Positions 25,827-33,711 of a DNA stretch of 64,000 nt are shown here, piece after piece. The notes below the pieces were generated by a model. It did not search any database and was not told the origin of the DNA. It saw nothing but the letters and a program-made list of their open reading frames with translations. How positions within the stretch are numbered: position 1 is the first letter of the stretch; every line of letters begins with the position of its first letter. This DNA is from JADKCL01 sp031424495 (GTDB taxonomy: Bacteria; Bacteroidota; Bacteroidia; J057; JADKCL01), in NCBI GenBank assembly GCA_031424495.1, contig JANPHP010000357.1:1-64000 (forward strand). Direction: 5' to 3'. The translations under genes were made by a program, and so were the position numbers.

Positions 25827-26012
25827 TTACATCTCAGCGATGAGCTTGTGCAATTCTTCTTTGGTCTTGCCGAGCTTTTGTTGCAGGCGGCCATAGACTT
25901 CGTCTTGCTTGCCTTCTTCCATCAACAAATCATCATCTGTAAGGATTGCAAATTGTTGCTTGAGTTTGCCTTTAATTTCGGCCCAATTTCCTTTGAATTC
26001 GGTGGTATTCAT
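25827..26012 (-). CDS. CsbD-family stress protein, paralogue 1
   Basis: A 61-residue protein from MNTTEFKGNW (ATG at 26012; the frame is open to a TTG two codons earlier). The family signature GNWAEIKGKLKQQFAILTD and the acidic helix DDLLMEEGKQDEVYGRLQ are clear. CsbD proteins are small, soluble general-stress proteins of unknown activity. It is preceded by module copy B. A second paralogue is at 27521. Confidence 0.9.
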   Translation of the reverse strand: MNTTEFKGNWAEIKGKLKQQFAILTDDDLLMEEGKQDEVYGRLQQKLGKTKEELHKLIAEM

Positions 26013-26031
26013 ATTCAATACTATTTTGTGT

Positions 26032-26086
26032 GTGAAAATATTATCACTTGGTAAAGGTAAGTGCAGCCACCGCCCGTGATGTTACA
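26032..26086 (-). promoter_or_regulatory. Shared TGTAA module, copy B (CsbD gene)
   Basis: On the minus strand: TGTAAC (26086-26081), 25 bases ending TACC, TTTAC (26055-26051), three bases, then GTGA-n8-TCAC (26047-26032). TACCTTTA fits the -7 box TAnnTTTG at all but the last position, 39 bases before the ATG. Confidence 0.65.
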
Positions 26087-26125
26087 ATGGAAAGGCTTTA
26101 CGTTGCAGAAATCACATATCACAGC

Positions 26126-26158
26126 AAAAGTCCTCCACCCTAAGGATGAAGGACTTTT
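26126..26158 (-). terminator. Bidirectional terminator
   Basis: AAAAGTCCT pairs with AGGACTTTT, with partial pairing inside. It lies about 110 bases downstream of the lipoprotein gene ending at 26267. Confidence 0.75.
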
Positions 26159-26266
26159 GAAATGGTTTATATCACCAGCGTAAAGCTGCCGACATCCGAT
26201 CAAAATCCTATCGGTCACGACAGACGAGCGCTTCCCACTATTACTCTTGCGAGATCAAAAGGTCAA

Positions 26267-26668
26267 TCAATTTGTCAAGAGGACGGTTGTGCAACCATTC
26301 TCAAGCGCAGTGACGTTTCCAGTCCATGTTTTCAGACCGGGAAACTTCTCTGCTGCAGTGTAATTGTGTGAACCTGGGCACAACGAGAAGCTCGCAGAGC
26401 CGGAAAAATCACACGCTGGAGCAGCTGATACGGGGGTTGTAATGGTTGCCTCGGTGGCATTGACCGTCACGACAATCTCATATTGATTGCCAATGGTGTC
26501 TTGCCAAAACGTGACCTGACCTTTGTCGATGCAAGTGGCATCGTCGGCTTTGGCATCTGGATCATAGTTGCAGGCATTTACATTGGTACAGCCAGCCTTT
26601 TTGCAGCTTGACATGCCAATTGTGCCGAGCAACAACAGCATTGTGAAAAAAAATGTATTCTTATTCAT
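26267..26668 (-). CDS. Small lipoprotein with calcium-loop-like motif
   Basis: A 133-residue protein from MNKNTFFFTM (26668); the frame is open to 26818 but the extension overlaps the lmo0937-type gene in another frame. Lipobox GMSSCKKAG (Cys 22). The following NVNACNYDPDAKADDATC resembles the short 'ACNYDP' cysteine/aspartate motif common in secreted Bacteroidota proteins. The remaining beta-rich domain has four cysteines, which could form disulfides. Probably co-transcribed with the two genes upstream of it. Confidence 0.78.
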   Translation of the reverse strand: MNKNTFFFTMLLLLGTIGMSSCKKAGCTNVNACNYDPDAKADDATCIDKGQVTFWQDTIGNQYEIVVTVNATEATITTPVSAAPACDFSGSASFSLCPGSHNYTAAEKFPGLKTWTGNVTALENGCTTVLLTN

Positions 26669-26706
26669 AAAAAATGTTTTGAAGTGTGAACAATCGATTA
26701 TGGAAA

Positions 26707-26862
26707 TTATAGGATTCGACCATTCCCGATGACTCTTACGAGTATCGAGACTACGGCGAGAACCAGCAGGATATGAATCAGCGAGCCGGTTTGATAACCC
26801 AAAAAGCCAATGGCCCAAGCGATGATCAACACCACGGCAACAACATATAATAAATTTCCCAT
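26707..26862 (-). CDS. lmo0937-type mini membrane protein
   Basis: A 51-residue gene that length filters miss. It reads MGNLLYVVAVVLIIAWAIGF, then LGYQTGSLIHILLVLAVVS and ILVRVIGNGRIL. This is the standard layout of the lmo0937 family: a first helix with the conserved IIAWAIGFLG, a short loop with a conserved G-x-x-IH, then a second helix. The family is often found near stress genes. It lies between two lipoprotein genes on the same strand and overlaps a spurious longer reading of the 26267 gene in another frame. Confidence 0.88.
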   Translation of the reverse strand: MGNLLYVVAVVLIIAWAIGFLGYQTGSLIHILLVLAVVSILVRVIGNGRIL

Positions 26863-26907
26863 TTTTTTGATACGTTTGAAAAAAGTGACTACAGGTGAAA
26901 GGTGGAC

Positions 26908-27351
26908 TTACTTGGAATTGTCAGTCGAAATATCCTTGAGGGTCTTGCCAAGCTCATCGACGTCATGGTCAAACTCGCGCTTGAACGTTTCCCAGTTGCT
27001 GTGGTATTTCTCATAGTCATCGACGCGGGTCTGCAAAGCGAGTGATTTTTGCTCAAGGGTTAGAATCTGTTCGCCATAGATCGGATCCATGAACTTGCCC
27101 CCTTTGCTTTTTTTCTCGCGCAACGAGGCGATGTCCGAGCGATAGGCATCCAATTTGGTTTGGGCTGCGGCCTTAAATTCTTTCCAGTCAGCTGCTTCGG
27201 TGGAGTCCTTGAGTGATTTTGCAAGATCGATTTCGGCATCGCGCAAATTTTCTTTGGCATCATCGACCTTTGTTGCAGGCGATGTGCAACGTGTGGTGAC
27301 AAATGCGAGGAGCACCACGCTCATAAAAAACAAAACATTTGAAATTTTCAT
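26908..27351 (-). CDS. Small coiled-coil lipoprotein
   Basis: A 147-residue protein with lipobox TTRCTSP (Cys 22). It is almost entirely helical and charged (AKENLRDAEIDLAKSLKDS, KLDAYRSDIASLREKKSK, LQTRVDDYEKYHSNWETFKRE). Probably an outer-membrane- or inner-membrane-anchored periplasmic coil. It appears to be first gene of a three-gene run with the lmo0937-type gene (45 bases away) and the 26267 lipoprotein. Confidence 0.8.
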   Translation of the reverse strand: MKISNVLFFMSVVLLAFVTTRCTSPATKVDDAKENLRDAEIDLAKSLKDSTEAADWKEFKAAAQTKLDAYRSDIASLREKKSKGGKFMDPIYGEQILTLEQKSLALQTRVDDYEKYHSNWETFKREFDHDVDELGKTLKDISTDNSK

Positions 27352-27520
27352 TTTATTGATATTGAGTAATTGAGAGGAAATGAAAAAGGTGCCGTCAGAT
27401 ATTCAATGTGCTCGTGTGTTACGGGCCACTCAGCTTCCAGTGGTGAAAGGGGTGAAAATTTACATTTACATCGAAATACCTGACGACACGCTTTAACTAA
27501 AGTGAGGGTGATTTTGGACT

Positions 27521-27709
27521 TCAGAGGGAAGAGAGGATCACGTGAATTTCGGCTCTGGTTTTACCCAGCCGGACCTGCAGACGGCAAAGCAGCTCTTCAT
27601 ATTTTCCTTCATCGAGCAAAACGTCGTCATCTGTAAGCAGGGCAAATTTAAGCTTGAGCTTTTGCTGGAGTGCATTCCAACCGATTCTTGTTTTTGAGGA
27701 GTTATCCAT
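27521..27709 (-). CDS. CsbD-family stress protein, paralogue 2
   Basis: A 62-residue protein. WNALQQKLKLKFALLTDDDVLLDEG and the ELLCRLQVRLGKTRAEI helix align with paralogue 1 (FAILTDDDLLMEEG, RLQQKLGKTKEEL). The N-terminus is more divergent (RIGWNAL instead of GNWAEIKG). It lacks the shared upstream module, so it may be regulated differently. Confidence 0.85.
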   Translation of the reverse strand: MDNSSKTRIGWNALQQKLKLKFALLTDDDVLLDEGKYEELLCRLQVRLGKTRAEIHVILSSL

Positions 27710-27857
27710 GATCTTCTTGAAATGATAGCATACACAATTTCAAAATTTATAGGTGGCAGTTGATTTTGTAGGTCTAATGCAACCTAGTGATTGATTTAAC
27801 TATGTATCTCATGTGAGCTGCCTTGCACAAACGTGTACGAAGACGAGGCCGAATGCA

Positions 27858-28109
27858 TTACATCGCTGCGTGTTGGTCCCTGTCTGTTGGATCGTAGACG
27901 GGCAGCAGCACGGTATGTTTGTGTGCCTGGATTCCAAGCTCGTAGGCTTTCACCATATCACCTTGGGTATAAGCTTGGATGGCATCTTGGTGTTTGCGCA
28001 TCTGCTGCTCGTGATGCAAGATCGCCTTGCGGTGCTTTTCCATTTCCAATTGCATGTCGACAGCGTTGTTCGTCAGTTCTTCAATTTTTTCTTGGGTTTT
28101 CATAATCAT
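27858..28109 (-). CDS. Small coiled-coil protein
   Basis: An 83-residue protein (81 if the second ATG at 28103 is used). Residues 5-45 form a charged, histidine-rich coil (EKHRKAILHHEQQMRKHQD), followed by a helix-turn ending HKHTVLLPVYDPTDRDQHAAM. No signal peptide. Family not recognised. It carries module copy C upstream, so it belongs to the stress-type set. Confidence 0.7.
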   Translation of the reverse strand: MIMKTQEKIEELTNNAVDMQLEMEKHRKAILHHEQQMRKHQDAIQAYTQGDMVKAYELGIQAHKHTVLLPVYDPTDRDQHAAM

Positions 28110-28125
28110 TTTTTTTTACGATGAA

Positions 28126-28184
28126 GGTGAAGATATTTCCACCTTATGCCAAAGGTATTCCTCAATTTCTGGCTTTGCTTTACA
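28126..28184 (-). promoter_or_regulatory. Shared TGTAA module, copy C (27858 gene)
   Basis: On the minus strand: TGTAAA (28184-28179), 25 bases ending TACC, TTTGG (28153-28149), five bases, then GGTG-n10-CACC (28143-28126). TACCTTTG is a perfect match to the Bacteroidota -7 consensus TAnnTTTG, 40 bases before the first ATG. Confidence 0.62.
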
Positions 28185-28319
28185 CTGACGCGTTGAATAA
28201 TTGTACAAATCACAGCCAAGCAAAAACGTTTGATTTCGATGGTCTGCAACGCCCTATCGAAGATCCCTGCAAACCTCAACACAATGGATTGTGGCTATCC
28301 CAGAGCCCATTATTGGGGA

Positions 28320-29378
28320 TCAAGGAGCTATGGAGCTTTCTTTGTCTCCAAGCAAATAGCCATAAGGTTGCAAAAATTCGGAATCATCCAAAATCACCTT
28401 GATCATGCCCAGGATCGGAATGAACAATACCATGCCAGAAACGCCCCATATCAATCCGCCCAAGACCACAACCAACAAAATCGCCAATGGATTGAGCCTG
28501 ATCTTTTGCCCGACGACGACGGGCACAATGAAATTGTTGTCGATGATCTGTATCACCCACAAAAATACAAATACCAATACTGGAATGTACCAAATGTCGG
28601 TGGTAAAATAGGCATAGATAACGGAAACCGTCGAGCCAATAAATACGCCGACATAGGGAATCACGTTTAACAAGGCGACAAAAACGCCAAAAAACAAGGC
28701 ATGTTTGATCCCCAACACGAGAAACAGGATTGATACCATCACGCTCACGATCAGCATTTCGATGCTCGCCCCGATCAAATAGCCTTGCACAATTTTGGAT
28801 GCCGAGGTAATCGTATGCACCGTATGCGCTTTGTTCTTGACTGTGGTGAGCTTGCCCACAAACCCCACAAACAATTCGCGGTAGCTCAATAGGAAAAATA
28901 CATAAATTGGTACCACGACCATGAGCGCCACTGTGGTCATCGTGCGTTGTACATATTTGCTCAATTGCAATGCGATACCCTCCGCTCCACTCATCAGTTC
29001 AGCCTTGAAGGCTTCGGGTTGCTCGGCAAATGGCAAGCCCAATTGCTCATCTACAAAATACCGCAGACTGTTGACTGTCACCGTGAGTTTCTCGGCGATC
29101 ACCGGTGAGTCGTCTGCAAGCCCGATGGCTTGCGTACCCAACAAAAGCAACACACCTGCCCCTACTGCTACTGCCATCAGCACCGTAATCCCTGAGGCGA
29201 GCACGCGCCGCTTGAAACGCCGTTCCCACCACTCTGCGACCGGCAACAACATCAAGGTAAGCATCACCGCCCAGACGAGCGGCATCAGCAACATTTGTGC
29301 AGCCATCATGCCCATCACCACCAAGGCAATTGCAAGTGCAATCACTGTAAATCTCACATAACCAGGTAATTCTTTCAT
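28320..29378 (-). CDS. AI-2E family (PF01594) transporter
   Basis: A 352-residue inner-membrane protein from MKELPGYVRFTV (29378), 11 bases after the upstream gene. It has about seven membrane helices: paired helices at about 10-50, a long amphipathic middle, and a C-terminal block with the family motif (LNVIPYVGVFIGSTVS, then IDNNFIVPVVVGQKIRLNPL). Members export small molecules or ions; the quorum-signal role shown for one E. coli member should not be assumed. Last gene of the run 30153-28320. Confidence 0.92.
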   Translation of the reverse strand: MKELPGYVRFTVIALAIALVVMGMMAAQMLLMPLVWAVMLTLMLLPVAEWWERRFKRRVLASGITVLMAVAVGAGVLLLLGTQAIGLADDSPVIAEKLTVTVNSLRYFVDEQLGLPFAEQPEAFKAELMSGAEGIALQLSKYVQRTMTTVALMVVVPIYVFFLLSYRELFVGFVGKLTTVKNKAHTVHTITSASKIVQGYLIGASIEMLIVSVMVSILFLVLGIKHALFFGVFVALLNVIPYVGVFIGSTVSVIYAYFTTDIWYIPVLVFVFLWVIQIIDNNFIVPVVVGQKIRLNPLAILLVVVLGGLIWGVSGMVLFIPILGMIKVILDDSEFLQPYGYLLGDKESSIAP

Positions 29379-29388
29379 AAAAAAACGA

Positions 29389-29805
29389 TCAAATTTGCGC
29401 GACTTCATCTGCGGCGGCCCGCTCGCGTTTTTGTTTGCTAAAGAATATACCATAGAGCGATTTTGCGATTGATTTCAGCTCCTCGGGGTGCTGAATGATG
29501 AGGGTCGTAATCCCCACCTGCATCGCGGCTCCGATGGCCACCCGCGTTTCATTCTCTGATTTTCCAGTCACGGCTTTTTTGACCAAACTGCCGAGCAACA
29601 GCCCCACAACCGGCACGATGAGATCATCTAGCCCTGCAGCCTCGACCACAATATCTTTGGCGAGTCCTTGGATGAGCCGGATTGGTTTGAGGCTATCGGT
29701 GGTATCTTGAAAGCGATCTTTCAAAACATCTCCCTTTTTGGTTTGCTCCTGCTGCATCCACTGGATGGTATGCGCCAAAGCGTCGGAATATGCGTGATTT
29801 TGCAT
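29389..29805 (-). CDS. Hypothetical protein
   Basis: A 138-residue protein with an N-terminal helical region and one moderately hydrophobic segment (DLIVPVVGLLLGSLVKKAV, about residues 60-78), then a second at about 90-105. The C-terminus is basic. No family recognised. It lies 6 bases after the holin-like gene and 10 bases before the AI-2E family gene, so a three-gene operon is likely. Confidence 0.7.
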   Translation of the reverse strand: MQNHAYSDALAHTIQWMQQEQTKKGDVLKDRFQDTTDSLKPIRLIQGLAKDIVVEAAGLDDLIVPVVGLLLGSLVKKAVTGKSENETRVAIGAAMQVGITTLIIQHPEELKSIAKSLYGIFFSKQKRERAAADEVAQI

Positions 29806-29811
29806 GGGATA

Positions 29812-30153
29812 TTATTGGATGATTTGTTGGATAATGAGGTTGCTCAACCAGATTTTTATGCGATGCCGAAGGAAAAGGTGAGTCGTAATCGCTGCGAGTG
29901 CATATACTCCGCCGACCAAGAAATAGCCTAGACTCGTGCTGGAGAGAACGGCATTGAGAAAGCTAGCGAGGCCCACACTTGAAAATAGCAGGCATGTAGT
30001 CACCAATACGATCGTGATCACACGCGGTACGGTCGAGGAAATCACATCTGCCGATTTTTCCAAGGTTTTCAGCTTGGCGAGTTGGTAGGATGCCTTGCCA
30101 TAATCAGAAACTGATTCGACAAGGTTTTCGATGATGACAGTACGTTCTTCCAT
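29812..30153 (-). CDS. Holin-like (phage holin superfamily 3 type) membrane protein
   Basis: A 113-residue protein with a helical N-terminus (VSDYGKASYQLAKLKTLEKSADV) and two membrane helices (about 44-66 and 75-93). In Bacteroidota this fold is usually annotated as phage holin family, but it is chromosomal and not phage-linked here. A role in membrane stress is inference from its YtxH, CsbD and ferritin neighbours. Confidence 0.75.
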   Translation of the reverse strand: MEERTVIIENLVESVSDYGKASYQLAKLKTLEKSADVISSTVPRVITIVLVTTCLLFSSVGLASFLNAVLSSTSLGYFLVGGVYALAAITTHLFLRHRIKIWLSNLIIQQIIQ

Positions 30154-30224
30154 TGCCCAAATTTTTGAGATTGATATCGATGAATTCTAGTCGCAGCCTG
30201 CTGCAAAAAGGTAAGCTAAAACCA

Positions 30225-30267
30225 AGATTGCAGCCACACCGACCTCAAGGCCACTGGGCTGCAATCT
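30225..30267 (-). terminator. Terminator after the YtxH gene
   Basis: AGATTGCAGCC pairs perfectly with GGCTGCAATCT. On the minus strand it is followed by TGGTTTTAGC. It separates the YtxH unit from the holin-like operon. Confidence 0.75.
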
Positions 30268-30313
30268 CGGATTGTATCGCGCAACCTCCTCAAAGCAGGA
30301 AGCCTTGTTCCGA

Positions 30314-30592
30314 TCAGCCACTGACCGATCTCACTTCTTTTTCAGCTTGTTTGGCATGTGCGGCACCATTGTGCATGATCTCGCTGACCTCTTCTTTGCC
30401 TTTTTCAAACTTGTCTTTGACCGAGGCTAGAAACTCCTCAAACTTGTCACGGATGCTATCCATGTAATCATCACCCTTTTTGGTGATTTTTTTGCGGGTG
30501 TCGATGCCCTTGTCAGGTGCAAACAAAATCCCGATCAATGCGCCGGCTGCGAGGCCCGCCAAAACTGCCAACAATACTTTTCCTGCGTTCAT
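30314..30592 (-). CDS. YtxH-domain stress protein
   Basis: A 92-residue protein with one N-terminal membrane helix ending in the family motif (LAGLAAGALIGILFAPDKG) and a charged helical tail (MDSIRDKFEEFLASVKDKFEKG). Such proteins are small membrane-anchored stress proteins of unknown activity. Carries module copy D upstream and a terminator downstream, so it is probably monocistronic. Confidence 0.9.
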   Translation of the reverse strand: MNAGKVLLAVLAGLAAGALIGILFAPDKGIDTRKKITKKGDDYMDSIRDKFEEFLASVKDKFEKGKEEVSEIMHNGAAHAKQAEKEVRSVSG

Positions 30593-30617
30593 AATATGTA
30601 TATTTTTAAGCGTAGAG

Positions 30618-30672
30618 GTGAAATTGTTTTCACTATGTAAAATAGCGCATTCAAGACTCCTGCTTTGTTACA
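30618..30672 (-). promoter_or_regulatory. Shared TGTAA module, copy D (YtxH gene)
   Basis: On the minus strand: TGTAAC (30672-30667), 25 bases, TTTAC (30641-30637), three bases, then the palindrome GTGA-n8-TCAC with GTGAAA facing TTTCAC (30633-30618). Matches copy B at 20 of 24 positions from TTTAC through the palindrome, 45 bases before the ATG. Confidence 0.65.
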
Positions 30673-30765
30673 TTGCAAACCCAACCTTTTACAAAACTCA
30701 CAGGTCTATCGATGGATGCAACAATGTCCTGGGCTGGGCAGATCTTGAAATCGTGTGGTACGCAA

Positions 30766-31317
30766 TTAAGCAATGTCAGTCGCTGCAGTTTCCACTGGCT
30801 GCACGGCATCGACTTGCTTGCCCATCTCCTTATCCAATTCATACAAGCCCGCCAAATTGGGTTTTTCGCCGCCCAACAATTGTAGGCGATCCAACAAATC
30901 GGCCGCAAAATCTTCCTCTTCAACCTGCTCCTTTACAAACCACTGCATGAAGTTCCAGGTAGCCCAATCTTCCTCGACAAGGCTCATTTTCACAACAGCA
31001 TAGATGCCCTTGGTGTTGCTGACCTCATGGGTAAATATCCCCTCAAAACAAGTTTTGACACTGTCTGGATCACTAGGAGGTGCAGGCAGCGCAGTGATCT
31101 GCACATGACCGCCGCGCTCCAATATATACTCCAAGATCTTCATCATGTGCTTGCGCTCCTCCTGTGCATGCCTGAACAGGAATGCGGACATGCCGCGCAA
31201 TCCATGGGTATGTACCCAGGCACCATAAGAGAGGTACAATTGCGAAGCCTGCGCTTCAAGTGACAGTTGCACATTCAGTGCGGCTGTAAGCGTTTTGGAC
31301 AATCTTGTCGTATTCAT
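30766..31317 (-). CDS. Ferritin
   Basis: A 183-residue four-helix-bundle iron store. The ferroxidase residues are visible: Glu in LEAQASQLYLS (about residue 21), Glu and His in QEERKHMMK (about 53-57), and Glu in EQVEEEDF in the fourth helix. The fold and length match non-haem bacterial ferritins of Bacteroidota. It oxidises and stores iron in the cytosol and protects against oxidative damage. It lies in the stress-type block, but I see only a weak version of the shared module upstream (TGTAGC at 31370-31365). Confidence 0.93.
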   Translation of the reverse strand: MNTTRLSKTLTAALNVQLSLEAQASQLYLSYGAWVHTHGLRGMSAFLFRHAQEERKHMMKILEYILERGGHVQITALPAPPSDPDSVKTCFEGIFTHEVSNTKGIYAVVKMSLVEEDWATWNFMQWFVKEQVEEEDFAADLLDRLQLLGGEKPNLAGLYELDKEMGKQVDAVQPVETAATDIA

Positions 31318-31385
31318 ATTTTCTAATTTATGTGTAATTAAAAATCGAAACCGCGGATAGATGGGCTACATTGGGTGCAATGGTA

Positions 31386-32129
31386 TCAATCCTTGCCGAG
31401 CAGATTGCGCTTGGTCCTGGCCGGTGGCGTCGCTGCGTTCTTGGCCAATGCCTCGGCCTTTGCCTTTTCTTTCTTTTTGAGATAGCCCTTGAGCAATATG
31501 CTGTGGCTAGCCGCATCCATATTTTGTTTGAATCCGCCGGCTCCTTGCTTGAGATTGACCATCGCACCCTCGATGATTTCTGCAAAGGCACTGTCAAAAA
31601 ACAGCTTGCCGACCATCCCGTTGCCATCCGTCACATTCTCCAGCAGAAAAGCAAGATCCTCGGTGATGATGACGGTATTGGCAGTTGCGATTTTCATATC
31701 CTCCAAAATATCATCGACACGTACATTTTGGTAGGTCGGGATGAAATCATCGTTGGCGACGATGGCCTGCCCCAGCGTACCGGGACTGATGGCGACAATT
31801 TTATCGCCCACCAAGCCATCGGAACTGACGACTGCATGCGCGTTTTTCTTGATGAATTTGCGTGTGTTTTCCTCAATTTCCATATCGACTTGCACGGTGG
31901 AGTCGGTCACGAGTGTGATTGCTTCGACAATCCCGATATTGATGCCGGCAAAGCGCACGTTGCTCCCGACTTGCAGACCATTGATGTCTGCAAAGACCCC
32001 GCTGATGCGAAAAGTCGGACTGAATAAATGCCTGCGTTGCCCGATCAGGTAGATCGCAGCAATCAACATGGAGACGCTTATCGCCACAAATACTCCAACC
32101 TTGACCTGATTTCCAGTGTTTTTTTTCAT
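31386..32129 (-). CDS. mlaD: MCE-domain lipid transporter subunit (MlaD-like)
   Basis: A 247-residue protein from MKKNTGNQVKVGVF (32129), with one N-terminal membrane helix (about 10-30) and a single MCE domain (about 38-120; FRISGVFADINGLQVGSNVRFAGINIG), then a helical tail ending in a basic lysine-rich stretch. It should form the periplasmic ring of a phospholipid transporter with the two genes upstream. The start at 32129 leaves 20 bases after the ATPase gene. Confidence 0.9.
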   Translation of the reverse strand: MKKNTGNQVKVGVFVAISVSMLIAAIYLIGQRRHLFSPTFRISGVFADINGLQVGSNVRFAGINIGIVEAITLVTDSTVQVDMEIEENTRKFIKKNAHAVVSSDGLVGDKIVAISPGTLGQAIVANDDFIPTYQNVRVDDILEDMKIATANTVIITEDLAFLLENVTDGNGMVGKLFFDSAFAEIIEGAMVNLKQGAGGFKQNMDAASHSILLKGYLKKKEKAKAEALAKNAATPPARTKRNLLGKD

Positions 32130-32149
32130 AGCAGTAATGACCTTATTGT

Positions 32150-32887
32150 TTACCCAAAAAATGAGCGAATCCATTCGTCGGGCGATGTTGACAATTCTTG
32201 AAATGTTCCCTCGGCAAAGCAATACCCTTCCTTGAGAATCACAATGCGATTGGCAGTCATGCGTGCGCACTCAATATCGTGGGTGATGATGATCGATGCC
32301 GTCCCATAATGTTGCTGCACCGACAGAATGAGCGCACTGATTTCGCGCGAGGTGATAGGATCCAAGCCCGTGGTGGGCTCATCGTACAATATGATTTCCG
32401 GATCCATGATGAGGGTGCGCGCCAGACCTACGCGCTTGCGCATGCCACCTGATAGCTCGGAAGGCATCTTGTCGATTGCAGCCGAGAGCCCTACATGTGC
32501 GAGCGCCTCTGCTACGCGCAGGTCTAGCTGCTCAACCGACAGGCCTCGGCGGTCCCTCAGCGGAAACGCCAGATTTTCCCGCACAGTCATGGAGTCATAG
32601 AGTGCAGCGCTTTGAAAGAGAAAGCCTACCCGCTTGCGCAATTGGTTCAGCGCATCGCTTTGGAGCTGGGCAATATCTTGCCCGAGGACGACAATGCTGC
32701 CTGAATCGGGTTCGATGAGCCCGATCATGCACTTGATCAGCACAGATTTGCCCGTGCCCGATTTGCCAAGCACGACGAGATTTTCACCCTTCTGCAGCGT
32801 AATATTCACGTCATACAAGACGGTATTGTTCCCAAAAGATTTTTTGAGATGCGAAATGATCGCGATCGGCGCTTCAGTGGTATTCAT
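32150..32887 (-). CDS. mlaF: ABC transporter ATPase (MlaF-like)
   Basis: A 245-residue ATPase from MNTTEAPIAIIS (32887). Walker A is GKSGTGKSVLIKC, the signature is LSGGMRKRVGLAR, Walker B is ILYDEPTTGLDP, and the switch histidine is in IIITHDIE. LSGGMRKR with Met-Arg-Lys is typical of MCE-linked ATPases. Its ATG overlaps the permease stop by four bases (ATGA, 32884-32887). Energises lipid movement across the envelope with MlaE and MlaD. Confidence 0.94.
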   Translation of the reverse strand: MNTTEAPIAIISHLKKSFGNNTVLYDVNITLQKGENLVVLGKSGTGKSVLIKCMIGLIEPDSGSIVVLGQDIAQLQSDALNQLRKRVGFLFQSAALYDSMTVRENLAFPLRDRRGLSVEQLDLRVAEALAHVGLSAAIDKMPSELSGGMRKRVGLARTLIMDPEIILYDEPTTGLDPITSREISALILSVQQHYGTASIIITHDIECARMTANRIVILKEGYCFAEGTFQELSTSPDEWIRSFFG

Positions 32888-33711
32888 GTGAGGATGCTCG
32901 TGAGTTGTACAGCAATGACGTCGAGCACTACGATGGCGATGGAACCCGAGACGACGGCAGAATTTGCTGCTTCGCCCACGCCTTCGGTGCCTTTGTTGGA
33001 GGTATAGCCCCTGTAGCAACCCACTAGCCCGATGGCAAATCCAAAAAAGACCGTCTTGATGAGTGCAGGGAAAACGTCTTTGAAGGCAATTGCATCAAAT
33101 ACCTGTGCAAAAAATCGCGCAAAACTCACCTCTCCTGTGATATTCACACCGAGGTAGGCGCCCACCAAACTGATGGTGCAAGCCATGATTACCAGCAAAG
33201 GCAGCATCATGGTCGTCGCCAACACCCTTGTAACAACAATATATTTGTACGGATTTACACCCGACACTTCCATCGCATCGATCTGCTCGGTGACATTCAT
33301 GGATGCGAGCTCAGCACCTATGCTAGAGCCCACCTTGCCCGCAAAAATCAGAGAGGTGATCACGGGACCAATTTCTCTGATCATCGAGATGGCCACCATC
33401 GCAGGCAACCACGACTCTGCGCCAAACTCAGCGAGTGTGGGTTGAGATTGTATGGTGAGCACAAGTCCCATGATGAATCCCGTGAGTGCTACCAGTGGTA
33501 TCGATTTCACCCCAATGGAAAAGCATTGTTTCACAAACTCCTTGAATTCGTAGGGAGGCCTCCAAAACTGTAGGAAAAAGAGGGCGTTAAATTTGGCGAG
33601 CAAGCCCAACTCGGCAAAGAAACCCAATCCGGAGGTGACGGTATTGGCCATCTGTATCGTGATGCGATCGATCACGGTATTGGACTCTTCTATTTTGGAT
33701 TCTTCGGGCAT
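32884..33711 (-). CDS. mlaE: ABC permease (MlaE-like)
   Basis: A 275-residue inner-membrane permease from MPEESKIEE (33711); an ATG at 33726 adds five residues. It has five or six membrane helices; the MlaE signature is EIGPVITSLIFAGKVGSSIGAELASM and EQIDAMEVSGVNP. No MlaB, MlaC or MlaA gene is present in the window, as in many Bacteroidota MCE operons. First gene of the mlaE-mlaF-mlaD operon. Confidence 0.94.
   Translation of the reverse strand: MPEESKIEESNTVIDRITIQMANTVTSGLGFFAELGLLAKFNALFFLQFWRPPYEFKEFVKQCFSIGVKSIPLVALTGFIMGLVLTIQSQPTLAEFGAESWLPAMVAISMIREIGPVITSLIFAGKVGSSIGAELASMNVTEQIDAMEVSGVNPYKYIVVTRVLATTMMLPLLVIMACTISLVGAYLGVNITGEVSFARFFAQVFDAIAFKDVFPALIKTVFFGFAIGLVGCYRGYTSNKGTEGVGEAANSAVVSGSIAIVVLDVIAVQLTSILT

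Noticed and set aside
27352..27520. A fifth copy of the TGTAA module upstream of the 26908 gene
   Set aside because: TGTAAA occurs twice (27459-27470, minus strand) but there is no TTT(A/G)C at the 25-base distance.
28121..28402. Plus-strand open frame of 93 residues
   Set aside because: It lies over module copy C and the 3' end of the AI-2E family gene; no homology seen.
29812..30153. Prophage remnant, suggested by the holin-like gene
   Set aside because: No other phage-type gene is nearby, and holin-like proteins of this type are ordinary chromosomal genes in Bacteroidota.
31318..31385. A copy of the module upstream of ferritin
   Set aside because: TGTAGC is present but the second box (ATTAC) lies at the wrong distance and no palindrome follows.
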